Assembly: GCA_001897155.1 (NCBI GenBank)
Contig: MKSF01000013.1
Coordinates: forward strand, 326,206-390,205
DNA length: 64,000 nucleotides
Source: Bacteroidetes bacterium 47-18
GTDB taxonomy: Bacteria; Bacteroidota; Bacteroidia; Chitinophagales; Chitinophagaceae
Reading direction: 5' to 3'
Shown piece by piece: positions 16,967-27,489 of this stretch (the stretch's first letter is position 1; each line of letters opens with the position of its first letter). A model generated the notes under the pieces. That model was not told where the DNA came from. It saw only the letters and a program-made list of their open reading frames with translations, and searched no databases. The translations under genes were made by a program, and so were the position numbers.

Positions 16967-18250
16967 TTATTTGAATTCGTAACCGATATCCGTCCTGAAA
17001 TATTTTTTATCAAAATCTATTCCGGCGATATTTTCATAGGACCGCTCCAGCGCTTCACCGATGGTATCACCATAGGAGGTGACCGCCAGCACCCTTCCGC
17101 CGTTGGTCAGCACCCGGCCATCGTCCTGCCTGGTACCCGCGTGAAAAACGATACTGCCTTCCACTGCGTCCAGCCCGGTGATCGCCTTACCGTTCTCGTA
17201 CTGTTCCGGGTAGCCGCCCGATACCATCATTACGGTACAGGCGCATCGCGGATCAATATTGCCTCCGGGATCATAGGAAGCTTTAAAGCTGCCGGCTGCC
17301 ATATCCTCGATCATCTCTACCAGGTCGCCTTTCAGCCTGGGCATGACCACCTCAGTTTCCGGGTCACCCATCCTGCAGTTGTATTCGATCACGAAAGGAT
17401 CGCCGTCCACATTGATCAGCCCGAAAAATATGAAGCCGTTGTAAGTGATATTTTCAGCCTGGAGTCCCCGGACCGTAGGCTTAATGATGCGCTCCTCCAC
17501 CCTGGCGGCAAAGTCGCCCGTATAGAACGGAACAGGCGAAACCGCTCCCATCCCTCCGGTATTCAGGCCTTTGTCGCCCTCACCTATACGCTTGTAATCC
17601 TTGGCTTCGGGAAACAGGATGTAAGAGCTGCCGTTGGTCATTACAAAGACAGACACTTCCACGCCACTGAGAAACTGCTCTATCACCACTTTCCGGCCGG
17701 CCTCCCCGAACCGGGCTTCCTTGAGCATATCGGTAAATACCGCCTTTGCCTCTTCCCTGCTTTCAGTTATCACTACGCCTTTACCCGCCGCCAGTCCGTC
17801 GGCTTTGAGCACAATGGGTGTGCTGTGCTGCTCCAGGTAAGCCAGGCCTTCATCGAAAGATTGCAGATCGAACTCCCTGTAAGCGGCTGTGGGAATATTA
17901 TGGCGCATCATAAATTCCTTGGCGTATGCCTTGCTGCCTTCCAGTTGCGCGCCTTCCTTTGAAGGTCCCGCCACTATGATATGCTTCAGGGCATCATCAC
18001 CTTTTATAAAATCATAAATACCGTTCACCAGGGTGTCCTCACCTCCGGGTAGGAGGATGTCTATGTTATGCTCCAGGCAAAAGGCTCGGATACTGTCAAA
18101 ATCATTTAATTTCAGTGCAATATTCGTGCCATACAGGGCAGTACCCGCATTGCCCGGGGCAATGTACAGCTTGCTGCAACGGCTGCTCTGCTTTAATTTC
18201 CACGCCAAAGCATGTTCTCTGCCACCCGACCCTAATAAAAGTATATTCAT
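16967..18250 (-). CDS. purD: Phosphoribosylamine--glycine ligase
   Basis: 427 residues, normal for PurD. N-terminal [19 protein letters not shown]-grasp lysine region [11 protein letters not shown] and the metal-binding [15 protein letters not shown] are all present. Catalyses ATP-dependent ligation of glycine to 5-phosphoribosylamine, the second step of de novo purine synthesis, in the cytoplasm. Lies 29 bases after mgtE in a minus-strand operon. Confidence 0.97.
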   Translation of the reverse strand: MNILLLGSGGREHALAWKLKQSSRCSKLYIAPGNAGTALYGTNIALKLNDFDSIRAFCLEHNIDILLPGGEDTLVNGIYDFIKGDDALKHIIVAGPSKEGAQLEGSKAYAKEFMMRHNIPTAAYREFDLQSFDEGLAYLEQHSTPIVLKADGLAAGKGVVITESREEAKAVFTDMLKEARFGEAGRKVVIEQFLSGVEVSVFVMTNGSSYILFPEAKDYKRIGEGDKGLNTGGMGAVSPVPFYTGDFAARVEERIIKPTVRGLQAENITYNGFIFFGLINVDGDPFVIEYNCRMGDPETEVVMPRLKGDLVEMIEDMAAGSFKASYDPGGNIDPRCACTVMMVSGGYPEQYENGKAITGLDAVEGSIVFHAGTRQDDGRVLTNGGRVLAVTSYGDTIGEALERSYENIAGIDFDKKYFRTDIGYEFK

Positions 18251-18279
18251 AATGTTATTTGTAAAATTTTATATCTGTT

Positions 18280-19659
18280 TTATAAAAGGACTCCCGACAA
18301 TATAAGGATCGCCACGGAGAAATACAAGAGCAGCCCGGTGACATCTACCAGCGTAGATACAAAAGGCGCCGAAGAGCTGGCCGGGTCGGCCCCCAGCCTT
18401 TTAAGTATAAAGGGCAGCATGGCGCCTACCACGGAACCCCAGAGCACTATGCCTACAATGGAAAGGCTTACCGTCAGGCCCACCAGCATCCAGTGCTCCC
18501 CATAGGCATGGGTCAGCGCCTGGAAGCCATATACCCGGATCATCCCCAGCACACCCAGTATAGCACCGAGCAGCGTTCCTGCCAGCAGCTCCCTTTTCAT
18601 CACATTCCACCAGTCCGTCAGCCGTACCTCGCCCATGGCCATAGCCTGGATGATGAGCGTGGAAGCCTGGGACCCGCTGTTGCCCCCGCTTGACATAATA
18701 AGCGGTATGAACAGGATCAGCATCGTGGCCCTGGCCAGGCTGTCTTCAAAATGTTCTATAACGGTAGCGGTAAAGAGCTGTCCTATAAAGAGGATCACCA
18801 GCCAGCCGGCCCTTTTTTTGACCAGGTGCAGGATAGATACATCGAGGTAAGGCTCGTCCAGCACTTCTGTACCCCCTATTTTCTGCATATCCTCCGTATA
18901 TTCCTCATTGGCCACCCACAGGATGTCATCCACGGTCACAATCCCCAGCAATATCTTATTATCATCGGTCACCGGCAGGGCTACCCTGTTGTTGAGCCTG
19001 AAGGTCTGTATCGCTTCTTCCTGGGGGTCATTGGCGTTGAGGTAGATCAGCCGGTGGTCGCACAGCTCATCCACCGTGGTCGTGGGGTCCGCAAGGAGTA
19101 TCTTACGGATCCGGAGATCATCCAGCAGCACGCCTTTTTCATCTATGACATAGACCACATCAATGGTTTCGGAGTTTACCCCGTAACGCCGGATGTGCTC
19201 CAGCACCCTGGAGACCTGCCAATCCTTCTTGACCGCAACATAATCGGGCGTCATCAGCCGGCCTATGGAATCTTCCTTGTAGCCGAGCAGCTTCAGCGCT
19301 TCCTTCCTGTCCTCGGTAGGAAGCATGATGATCAGCTTCTTTACCACGGCGCTGTCCAGCTCACTGAAAAAAGAGGTCCGGTCATCCGGCGGCAGCTCAT
19401 TCATCAGCTCCGCTATCTTATTGCCGGGCAGCTTTTTTATGATGCGCTCCTGTACCTTGAAATCCAGTATCCGGAATACATGGACCGCCCGCGACATCGG
19501 CAGCATGGCCAGGAATTTGGTGCCTTCCTCCGGAAACTCATCCACAAGCTCCTTCACCTCCGAAATATTCAGATCCTCCAGCAATTCATTTAGCGCCTCG
19601 TTATCGCCCCTGTCGATAAGCGCTTCCGTTTGTTCGATTAAAGTTTCCAATTTTACCAT
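18280..19659 (-). CDS. mgtE: Magnesium transporter MgtE
   Basis: 459 residues with the full MgtE order: N-terminal helical superhelix (about 15-135), paired CBS domains (about 140-260), then five membrane helices with SSGGNSGSQASTLIIQAMA in the pore-lining segment. Mg2+ channel of the inner membrane, gated by Mg2+ binding to the cytosolic domains. First gene of the run mgtE-purD-DUF3109-pRiA4b. Confidence 0.96.
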   Translation of the reverse strand: MVKLETLIEQTEALIDRGDNEALNELLEDLNISEVKELVDEFPEEGTKFLAMLPMSRAVHVFRILDFKVQERIIKKLPGNKIAELMNELPPDDRTSFFSELDSAVVKKLIIMLPTEDRKEALKLLGYKEDSIGRLMTPDYVAVKKDWQVSRVLEHIRRYGVNSETIDVVYVIDEKGVLLDDLRIRKILLADPTTTVDELCDHRLIYLNANDPQEEAIQTFRLNNRVALPVTDDNKILLGIVTVDDILWVANEEYTEDMQKIGGTEVLDEPYLDVSILHLVKKRAGWLVILFIGQLFTATVIEHFEDSLARATMLILFIPLIMSSGGNSGSQASTLIIQAMAMGEVRLTDWWNVMKRELLAGTLLGAILGVLGMIRVYGFQALTHAYGEHWMLVGLTVSLSIVGIVLWGSVVGAMLPFILKRLGADPASSSAPFVSTLVDVTGLLLYFSVAILILSGVLL

Positions 19660-19796
19660 ATAGCCGTTTTTTGTACTGGCAGTGCCATGAAGATGGGCAG
19701 TCTGTATAAGCCCTGTAAATATGAATTTCTAGTCAGCCTGCAAAATTCGTTTATTTTACGGTTTTGTAAAAATATCCGGGTAAATTTAATTGGAAC

Positions 19797-20558
19797 TTAA
19801 AAAGTGAACCGGGCGCTGATCCCGTAGTTGAAAAGCGTATTTTCCTTTTCGGTACGGGCTATATAATTATACTCCCAGCGGGTCTGGAGACTGAAAAATT
19901 TCCATACGGGGATATTGAGGACATTCGCCGTTCTCAGGTTATAGTCTCCTGCCTTGTTCAGCGCGGGCTGCCAGTAGGTGGTGGATTCAAGCGATATTTT
20001 CCGCTGCAGCAGGAACAGCTTCAGTTGCACCCGGAGCGAGTTCCTGACAATGGAATAGTTGTCCCGCACGCCTTCGGGGTTGAGGAAGTTGCTCTCCTCC
20101 CAGATGAAGCCGTTGCTCAGCTTCAGGCTGATAAAGTCATTTTTCCTGTCATCCAGCACCTTATAGGCTACACCTGCACCGGCCTGGTACTCATTGAAGA
20201 TATTAAGGGAGAAACTGCTGGTATAGCTTCCCAGTATCCAGGAATTCAGCCTTTTTTCGCTGTCGTGGTAATAATTGCCATCCACCAGTCCTATAAAATC
20301 GTTATTGGTGAGCCCCGCGAGGTTGGATCCGTAGATCCATTTGGCATTGGCATTGAATTCCAGCCGGTCCCTGCTGTAAGCATAGATCAGTTGGTTGGTA
20401 AACAGGTGTACCCTGTCGGCCGGGGTAATATTCATAGAGCCGTTGGCCGCCATTCTCAGCGTATGATACCTGGGTATGGTATCCGGCCGGCTTTCCGTCT
20501 GTGCCCGGAGCGGTGATACGTTCAGGGCTGTAATCAAAGCAATCCAATATAACTTCAT
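19797..20558 (-). CDS. DUF481 outer-membrane protein
   Basis: 253 residues. Signal peptide MKLYWIALITALNVSPLRA, then alternating beta strands ending in FNYGISARFTF with a terminal Phe, as expected for an outer-membrane barrel. LEFNANAKWIYG and the strand pattern fit DUF481 (YdiY-like, salt-induced outer-membrane protein). The function is unknown. A TATCTTTG element lies immediately upstream. Confidence 0.8.
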   Translation of the reverse strand: MKLYWIALITALNVSPLRAQTESRPDTIPRYHTLRMAANGSMNITPADRVHLFTNQLIYAYSRDRLEFNANAKWIYGSNLAGLTNNDFIGLVDGNYYHDSEKRLNSWILGSYTSSFSLNIFNEYQAGAGVAYKVLDDRKNDFISLKLSNGFIWEESNFLNPEGVRDNYSIVRNSLRVQLKLFLLQRKISLESTTYWQPALNKAGDYNLRTANVLNIPVWKFFSLQTRWEYNYIARTEKENTLFNYGISARFTF

Positions 20559-20883
20559 GCGCCAAAGATAAAGAATACCCGCCGGGCCAAAAACAGGTCC
20601 GCGGCAACTGAAAGATCTCGTTTTAAAGCTCGCCTGTTATTTTCCGGGCTTCCTGTTGTTTTCAAGCTTAAAAGTCCCCGACGTAACATATTAAAAGTAA
20701 TAACTATACACTATTACATAATTATAAGTAATATCTATAATAATAGCTAATTATATACCAATGATTCTTATAAAAGTAAAGATGCAATCAATATGTAAAT
20801 AGAATATTTTAGTTAACGAATTGATAAACGTAACATTACAATCACTTATTTGTACTAACTTTATAAATAATAAAAGAAAATAT
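20559..20883. other. AT-rich divergent intergenic region
   Basis: 325 bases between divergent DUF481 and T9SS-protein genes. It includes TATCTTTG (complement of 20563-20570) close to the DUF481 start and a near-consensus TAACTTTA before the start at 20884. No coding frame is supported. Confidence 0.55.
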
Positions 20884-23800
20884 ATGATAAAAAAACTATT
20901 GTATCTGGTAACTTTTTGCGTTTTTTGGATCTCTGCAAGCGCGCAATCGGTCATCTTTGATAACGTACCGCCTCTTGTAAGCGACGGGAACACCGCGGGC
21001 GGGGTCTGCTTTAATTTTACGGTACAGCAGCCGGTCTTCCTGGACTCGGTCAGGTGCAACCTGTCCGCTACAACAGGCACCGCTACCATCTGGTACAACC
21101 CGAATAAGATCAACGGGCAGCCGGTCATCAATGCGGCGAACGGGTGGATTAATGCCGGGAGCGTAACCGTTACCGGGTCCGCTTCCACCACCAACCGGAC
21201 AGCGATGACCAATATCCCGGTATTCCTGAACTTACAGGTCAACCCGGGCGACACCATAGGCATAGCCATACAGTGGACCGGCAACAATTTCCCGACCACC
21301 AATGTCAATATCCCTACTTTTACCGATGGTACGGTGACCATGATCGCAGACGCCTCATGCGCCTATACCTTCACTTCCACTATGACCACCTTTTATACGC
21401 CCAGGCAGATCAACGGGGGTGTGATATACAGGATGGCCCGCAAAGCCACCAATGACATCGGCGTCCATGAGCTGATCAGCCCCGTAAATTTTTGTTCCGG
21501 GCCGCAGAGCATAAGGGTGAAGATAAGGAACTTTGGCAATAACGTTGTCAGCAGCGGCACCATCAACTGGACACTGGACGGCCTGGCGCAGACGCCTGTC
21601 AGCCTTACCAGTCCCCTGGATTCATTTTTAGGCGCCGGCCCTTACGATACTATTGTGACGCTGGGAAGCCATACATTTACCAATGCTCCCGTCACTTTAA
21701 AAGCCTGGACCAGCGCTCCCAACGGGCAGCCCGACACTTCCAACCTAAATGATACGCTCATAGCGGTATTACAGCCCAGCTTATCCGGCTACTATACCGT
21801 CAACAGTACGCAGCCGGCATCAGGCACCAACTTCCAGAACATCACTGCGCTCACCAATGCGCTGAATACCGTGGGGGTCTGCGGGCCCGTGGTAGTGGAT
21901 ATCGTTACAGGAACGGGACCCTATACCGGCAAGGTGGAGTTCGGCAATATACCAGGGAGCAGCAACATCAATACCGTACGCATCAACGGTAACGGCAATA
22001 CCGTGAATGTGGCCAGCTCCGCGACAAACGGAGCAAGGGAATTACTGCTGCTGGATAATACTTCCTACCTGACCGTGGACGGGTTGAACTTTGTTTCTAC
22101 CGGCAGTGCGGGATGGGGAGCGCTTATAACCAACGGCTCAAGCTATGACAGTATACAAAACTGTACTTTCGACCTCTCTTCCATTACCTCTACGGCTTCC
22201 GCCAGCAATTCCGGCATCCTCTTCAGCGGAGGGAACAGCGCTGCGACAACGGCGGGACCCAGCGGCAAGCATATGTATATCGGCAACAATCACCTTATCG
22301 GTTCGGCAGGTGCAGGCGGCCTGTATTACGGCATCAGCCTGAATGATAACGCGGACAGCAACACCGTACAAGGCAATACCGTGGAGAATTATTATTATTA
22401 CGGGATCTACCTGGCGGTCAATTCCGGCAACAGGATCATCTCCAACAGGATAGAAAGACCGCGTAAGACAACCGGCTTTACTACCATCTATCCCATATAC
22501 CTGGCTTCAGGCGCCAGCGTAGGGCACCTTATCGATGGCAATATCATCGCCAACATGGCAGCGCCGTCTGCAAGCAATACAAGCAACTGCTATGGTATCT
22601 ACATACTGGCGGACGCTACTGCCGCACAGCCCATTATCGTTTCCAATAATCTCATGTATAATGTCAAGGCGGGCCTGACCTACGGGGTCTACCTGTCCAC
22701 CGCTACCAATATCCTGGTGCATCATAATACGCTGGATTTTGGTGTGGCTACCGGCAGCAGCAGCGCCGTGTACGGATTGTATGCCACAGGCACCAATACA
22801 GGCAGCCAATTCATGAACAACAGCGTCAGCATCACCGCAGGGGGTACCGGTACCGTGTACGGCTTCTATTATTCTGCCGCGGCATCCGTAAGCGACGCGC
22901 AGAAAAACAATTTCTACCTGAATTCATCTACGGCAGCTACGCAAAATTACGGGTACTATACCACCGCTTACCCTACACGGGCGGCCTTTATAGCCGCTTA
23001 CCCCGCGCTGGAGGTGAACTCTCCTGCCGCAGCGCCGCAATATATGAATCCTGCCCTGGAAGATTTCAGCCCGCTGAGCAGCGCATTGATAGGGGCGGGT
23101 ATGAACCTGATAGCCAGCGTACCGCGCGATATCAGGGGTAATTTCAGGACCGCTGCCCCTACTATCGGCGCTTTTGAAAGAGACCTGAACATACCGGACA
23201 ACCTGGCCCTCATCAGGCTGACTGACCCGAACGGCATCTACTGTGCCGATACCCAGGGCGTGCATATCGAGGTTGCCAATATGGGCAATACAGCCATCAG
23301 CAGCTTCAAAATCACCGGGACCTATAACGGCACGCCTCTGGATACCGTTACCTATAACCAGGCGCTTACTACCGTAGTGGTCAACCCGGCCACGGCCATT
23401 GCTACCGTATTCTTTAAGGATCTGCCGGTAAGCACCGCCGTCAACAACCTGATATTATGGGTGGTGTCCGTCAATGACCTTCCTGACGGCGATAATACCA
23501 ACGATACCCTTACCGCAACGCTTCAGGGCTATAATTTCACCCTGGCGTCCACAGCAGATACGCTCTGCGCCAATACGACCTCGCGCCTGACGCTGTCTCC
23601 CGGCACAGCAGGCAATGATATCATCTGGCAGTCCTCCCCGGATGGCAATACCTGGAATACGATCAGCGGCGCCAATGACTCCGTCTATCTTGCCACCATT
23701 ACCAATCATACCCATTACAGGGTGTTTGTGGACAAAGGACTGAACGGGTGCTATTCCGACGAGCGTTATCTTTTCTTTACCTCACCGGAGATCACCTATA

Positions 23801-25392
23801 CTGCCGATTCTTCCGTATGTGCGGGCGGTCCCGTTGCGCTGGTTGCACAAAGCTCCGCAGGAAGCAGGGTCAACTGGTATGATAATATAAGCGCCGAAAC
23901 CCCGGTCCATACGGGAGATACGCTGGATATACCTAACCTGCTGGGCAATACCACTTTCTACGCGGAAGCGATGACAGGCAACGGGCCCGGAAATGCAGGT
24001 CCCTTAACACCGGCTTCGGTAGGCACAAACTCAGGTACATCCTCTGCCTATACGACCTATTATATGTCCTTTGATGTGCTGCAGTCCACCACCCTGCTTT
24101 CCGTGGATATCTTCCCTACAGCAGCTATCAACTCCAGCGCCAGCATCGTTATCCTGGATCCCAACCAGAATATCATCGCTACGGTCCCTTATACAACGAC
24201 CGTTACAGGTGGTGCCACCGCACAGACCATCCCTATGAATATACAGCTGCCACCGGGCACAGGATACAGGATGGGGCAGGCAGCAGGTCCTATCGCGCTT
24301 TCCCGTAATTCAGCCGGTGCCAGCTACCCGTACACATCGGATGCCATCAGCATTACCGGCAACAATATGGGTGCAGGCTACTACTATTATTTTTACAACT
24401 GGAAATTCGAATCCGGGTGTAAATCGGCCAGGGTACCTGTAAATGCCCGTATCGTCCAATCTCCCGTAGTGGATCTCGGGAGCGATATCAACGACTGTTT
24501 TGATGAAGGAGCCTATGTTTTCCTGAATGCCAGGAACTCCGGTATGGCGTATACCTGGGACAATGGCGATACCGGCCAGGTAAGGGTTATTGCCAACAGC
24601 GGCAGGTACTGGGTACATGTGGCCAATGAGCTCGGCTGCTTCGATACCGATACGGTCAATGTGACCATCAAGCGTAACCCCGTGTCCCTGCTGGGCAATG
24701 ATACCGTGGTTTGTAAGAATACGCCCCTGGTGCTGGATGCCGGTCCTAATGGCATGCAATACTTCTGGAGCAACAACACCACTTCCCAGACCACTACGGT
24801 ACGCACCTCCAATACCTACCGGGTGAATATCATCGGCGATAACGGCTGTACCACCATAGACAGCATCCGCGTGGATATGAGCGGTAACCCGCCGCTGTAT
24901 GACAAGATACAGGTACAGAATCTCGGGATCAATACCTTCAGCTTCCGCCTTATCAATGCGGAGAGCATACAGTCCATGAAATGGAATTTCGGGGACGGCA
25001 GCTCCAGCTATGCGGCTTCGCCTACGCACACTTACGCCAGTGACGGCAATTACATCGTAACGCTGGAAACGTTCAGCAACTGCGGCGGCAAAGGAGATAC
25101 CATCACCGTGCACGTTAAAGGACTGGGTATCGAAGACCTTGACAGGAACAGCCAGGTAGGACTCTACCCGAACCCTGCAAAAGATATGATCACCATAAGC
25201 TGTAAGAACACGGCTGAAAAGATCAGGCAGATCAGCCTGCTGGATATTTCCGGAAGGGAGCTCCGTACACTGGAAGACATACACGCTTCCGAAACCAGTA
25301 TGGATGTGAGCCAGCTTACAGACGGTATGTACCTGATACAGGTCGTTACCGATGCTTATGTCTATAAGCTGAAGTTCAATAAAGCACATTAA
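20884..25392 (+). CDS. Large T9SS-secreted surface protein with beta-helix, PKD and type A sorting domain
   Basis: 1502 residues from the ATG at 20884, where the signal peptide MIKKLLYLVTFCVFWISASA begins; an in-frame TTG at 20821 adds 21 residues and is unlikely. A beta-sandwich region (about 20-190) is followed by a CARDB-like stretch and a right-handed parallel beta-helix near 350-690 (Asn/Gly-rich repeats). Ig-like segments with paired Cys follow, then a PKD domain about 1345-1425 (WNFGDGSSSY, THTYASDGNYIVTL) and a C-terminal sorting domain from about 1428 (LYPNPAKDMITI ... LTDGMYLIQV). Exported by Sec, then moved across the outer membrane by T9SS and anchored or released. Adhesion or polysaccharide binding is an inference. 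Confidence 0.88.
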   Translation: MIKKLLYLVTFCVFWISASAQSVIFDNVPPLVSDGNTAGGVCFNFTVQQPVFLDSVRCNLSATTGTATIWYNPNKINGQPVINAANGWINAGSVTVTGSASTTNRTAMTNIPVFLNLQVNPGDTIGIAIQWTGNNFPTTNVNIPTFTDGTVTMIADASCAYTFTSTMTTFYTPRQINGGVIYRMARKATNDIGVHELISPVNFCSGPQSIRVKIRNFGNNVVSSGTINWTLDGLAQTPVSLTSPLDSFLGAGPYDTIVTLGSHTFTNAPVTLKAWTSAPNGQPDTSNLNDTLIAVLQPSLSGYYTVNSTQPASGTNFQNITALTNALNTVGVCGPVVVDIVTGTGPYTGKVEFGNIPGSSNINTVRINGNGNTVNVASSATNGARELLLLDNTSYLTVDGLNFVSTGSAGWGALITNGSSYDSIQNCTFDLSSITSTASASNSGILFSGGNSAATTAGPSGKHMYIGNNHLIGSAGAGGLYYGISLNDNADSNTVQGNTVENYYYYGIYLAVNSGNRIISNRIERPRKTTGFTTIYPIYLASGASVGHLIDGNIIANMAAPSASNTSNCYGIYILADATAAQPIIVSNNLMYNVKAGLTYGVYLSTATNILVHHNTLDFGVATGSSSAVYGLYATGTNTGSQFMNNSVSITAGGTGTVYGFYYSAAASVSDAQKNNFYLNSSTAATQNYGYYTTAYPTRAAFIAAYPALEVNSPAAAPQYMNPALEDFSPLSSALIGAGMNLIASVPRDIRGNFRTAAPTIGAFERDLNIPDNLALIRLTDPNGIYCADTQGVHIEVANMGNTAISSFKITGTYNGTPLDTVTYNQALTTVVVNPATAIATVFFKDLPVSTAVNNLILWVVSVNDLPDGDNTNDTLTATLQGYNFTLASTADTLCANTTSRLTLSPGTAGNDIIWQSSPDGNTWNTISGANDSVYLATITNHTHYRVFVDKGLNGCYSDERYLFFTSPEITYTADSSVCAGGPVALVAQSSAGSRVNWYDNISAETPVHTGDTLDIPNLLGNTTFYAEAMTGNGPGNAGPLTPASVGTNSGTSSAYTTYYMSFDVLQSTTLLSVDIFPTAAINSSASIVILDPNQNIIATVPYTTTVTGGATAQTIPMNIQLPPGTGYRMGQAAGPIALSRNSAGASYPYTSDAISITGNNMGAGYYYYFYNWKFESGCKSARVPVNARIVQSPVVDLGSDINDCFDEGAYVFLNARNSGMAYTWDNGDTGQVRVIANSGRYWVHVANELGCFDTDTVNVTIKRNPVSLLGNDTVVCKNTPLVLDAGPNGMQYFWSNNTTSQTTTVRTSNTYRVNIIGDNGCTTIDSIRVDMSGNPPLYDKIQVQNLGINTFSFRLINAESIQSMKWNFGDGSSSYAASPTHTYASDGNYIVTLETFSNCGGKGDTITVHVKGLGIEDLDRNSQVGLYPNPAKDMITISCKNTAEKIRQISLLDISGRELRTLEDIHASETSMDVSQLTDGMYLIQVVTDAYVYKLKFNKAH

Positions 25393-25435
25393 CCTTAACC
25401 GGCTTCATAAAAAGAAGCTGCCGGATATAAATAAC

Positions 25436-25466
25436 GAGGCTGTCCTGATACGGGCAGCCTCTTTTA
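25436..25466 (+). terminator. Intrinsic terminator of the T9SS surface protein gene
   Basis: Arms GAGGCTGTCC (25436-25445) and GGGCAGCCTC (25452-25461) are followed by TTTTA. Confidence 0.8.
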
Positions 25467-25469
25467 TTA

Positions 25470-25603
25470 TCACATTGAGGAGCCTGTCGTGTCACATTGA
25501 GCCTGTCGTGTCACATTGAGCCTGTCGAAATGTGATAGGTATATACAAACAACCCTGTCAATATTTCGACTGGGCTTAATATGACAGGGTTGTTTGCTTT
25601 TTA
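25470..25603 (+). repeat. Composite intergenic repeat, copy A
   Basis: Three iterations of a 19-nt unit, GTCACATTGAGCCTGTCG plus one base, the last closed by AAATGTGA to make a hairpin. A second hairpin with arms AAACAACCCTGTC (25547-25559) and GACAGGGTTGTTT (25583-25595) follows, then GCTTTTTA. Related copies are at 28174, 37117 and 56260. Confidence 0.8.
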
Positions 25604-25799
25604 GACGGGCCTTCTTTTATTTCCCGATGCCCCGTAGCGGGCGCGCTTCACTGACAGCACGATAAGGGATACCCTCATATAGCACACCAGGTATCGCCAT
25701 AGGCCAGGCAAATGCCTTCCCCCTTTTTATTTTACCTTACCGTAATATCAAAGTAAATATTTTGAAGTATCTTTAAATGACCATTTGAAAAAATATAAG

Positions 25800-27470
25800 A
25801 TGAAAAAGAGCCTGTTACTGTTATTCGTAGCAGCAGCCTGCCAACACCTGAATGTAGCTGCTCAGAACAAATCCGCCACAGACAATTATTTTGAGATATC
25901 CAAGAACCTTGAGATCACTTCCAATATCTATAAAGAGCTCAATGAGTATTATGTAGACCCCATAGAGCCGGGCAGGATGCTCAAGAACAGCCTGGACGCC
26001 ATGCTGAAAGGCCTGGACCCCTATACCGTTTATATTTCCGAATCGGAGATCGAAGATCACCAGCTCCTCTCGGCAGGAGAATACGGCGGGATAGGCGCTT
26101 CCATCTTTAAAAGCCAGGGCGGTCATTTCGTTTTTGACGCGCCTATCCAGAACGGACCGGCAGATAAGGCCGGCATCAGGAGCGGCGATATCCTGGTAGC
26201 CATAGACGGCAAGCCGATTGACAAGCTGAGCATTGAGCAGATCGGGCTGCTCTTCCGCGGCGCTCCGAAAACATCCCTCGATATCGGGATCAGGCACCCG
26301 GTCACCCAGAAGGTCTCCTCCAAGCGCATCATCAGGGAAAGCGTGGATATTCCCACCATCAATTATGCCGCGCTGATAGGCAGGAACAAAGACATTGCCT
26401 ATGTGCACCTGGGACAGTTTACCCCTAATTGCAGCATGGAACTGCGTTATAAGCTGGACAGCCTTAAAGCGGCCAACCAGAACAAGCTGTCAGGAGTAGT
26501 GCTGGACCTCCGCGATAATCCCGGGGGGCTGCTGGATGAGGCCGTAAAGATCTGCAACCTGTTCGTGGATAAAGGACAGACCATTGTAACCACCAAAGGC
26601 AATTCCGATGAGTGGGACAAATCCTTTGCTACCACCGGGCCGGCCTGGGACCTGCAGATACCCTTAACCGTGCTGATCAACAGCGCGTCCGCCAGCGCAT
26701 CCGAAATAGTAGCGGGCACCATACAGGACCTCGACAGGGGCATCGTCATCGGTCAGCGCAGCTACGGGAAGGGGCTGGTGCAGGTGATCAAGAACATCGG
26801 GTATAATTCCAGACTGAAAATAACGACCGCCAAGTATTATACGCCTTCCGGCCGCTGCATACAATCCACGGATTATTCCCATAAAAATCCCGACGGCAGC
26901 GTCAACAGCATTGCCGATTCGCTGAAGGTACTGTTCAAGACCCGGAAAGGACGCAGCGTGTATGACGGCGGCGGTATTGAGCCGGACCTGAATATCGTGG
27001 CGGGCAAGAACACCACCCTTATTTCCTCCCTGCAGTCCGGTAAGGTCCTTTTTGATTACGCAACCCTGTATTATCATAAGCATACCTCCATTGCACCTGC
27101 CAGAGAGTACTATTTTTCGGCAGCCGACTTTGAAGATTTTAAAAAGTGGCTCCAGTCGCAGCCCGCAGCCTACCAGACAGAAAGCGAAAAGAAGATAGAG
27201 GAGCTGAAGCAGTTCCTGAAGCAGGAACAGTACGGCAATGCTGTACAGTCCGCCGTCAGCCAGCTGGAGCAGCAACTGAAACAATACAAGCTGACGGAAG
27301 TGGAAAACCATAAAAAAGAAATAATTTCGTTGCTCAACTCAGAGATCGTGTCCCGCTATTATTACCAGCGAGGTACCATTGAGAATAAGCTGTCCAAGGA
27401 CGATGAGGCGATAAAGCAGGCCCTGGAAGTGCTGTATGATACCAGGATGTACAGCAGCATCTTACAATAA
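25800..27470 (+). CDS. S41 family C-terminal processing peptidase
   Basis: 556 residues from the ATG at 25800; an upstream in-frame TTG adds only five residues. Signal peptide MKKSLLLLFVAAACQ..., then a peptidase N-terminal region and a PDZ domain (about 93-175, GPADKAGIRSGDILVAI). The S41 catalytic domain has the nucleophile in NSASASASEI near 295-305 and the general-base Lys in SYGKGLVQ about 25 residues later. A long C-terminal coiled-coil-rich extension (about 440-556) follows. Periplasmic Ser/Lys protease of the CtpA type; substrates unknown. Confidence 0.92.
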   Translation: MKKSLLLLFVAAACQHLNVAAQNKSATDNYFEISKNLEITSNIYKELNEYYVDPIEPGRMLKNSLDAMLKGLDPYTVYISESEIEDHQLLSAGEYGGIGASIFKSQGGHFVFDAPIQNGPADKAGIRSGDILVAIDGKPIDKLSIEQIGLLFRGAPKTSLDIGIRHPVTQKVSSKRIIRESVDIPTINYAALIGRNKDIAYVHLGQFTPNCSMELRYKLDSLKAANQNKLSGVVLDLRDNPGGLLDEAVKICNLFVDKGQTIVTTKGNSDEWDKSFATTGPAWDLQIPLTVLINSASASASEIVAGTIQDLDRGIVIGQRSYGKGLVQVIKNIGYNSRLKITTAKYYTPSGRCIQSTDYSHKNPDGSVNSIADSLKVLFKTRKGRSVYDGGGIEPDLNIVAGKNTTLISSLQSGKVLFDYATLYYHKHTSIAPAREYYFSAADFEDFKKWLQSQPAAYQTESEKKIEELKQFLKQEQYGNAVQSAVSQLEQQLKQYKLTEVENHKKEIISLLNSEIVSRYYYQRGTIENKLSKDDEAIKQALEVLYDTRMYSSILQ

Positions 27471-27489
27471 TACTATTTGCATTCGATAC

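Larger units (their letters stand above)
25393..25799. other. Intergenic region with terminator and composite repeat
   Basis: 407 bases holding the terminator of the T9SS protein gene, copy A of the composite repeat and about 190 bases with nothing recognised before the S41 gene. Confidence 0.6.

Noticed and set aside
16583..17962. 459-codon open frame on the plus strand opposite DUF3109 and purD
   Set aside because: It lies antisense to two certain genes, crosses their boundary and shows no family motif; it is a by-product of their codon use.
24310..25389. 359-codon open frame opposite the T9SS surface protein
   Set aside because: Covers the PKD and sorting domains in antisense; no start context and no family match.
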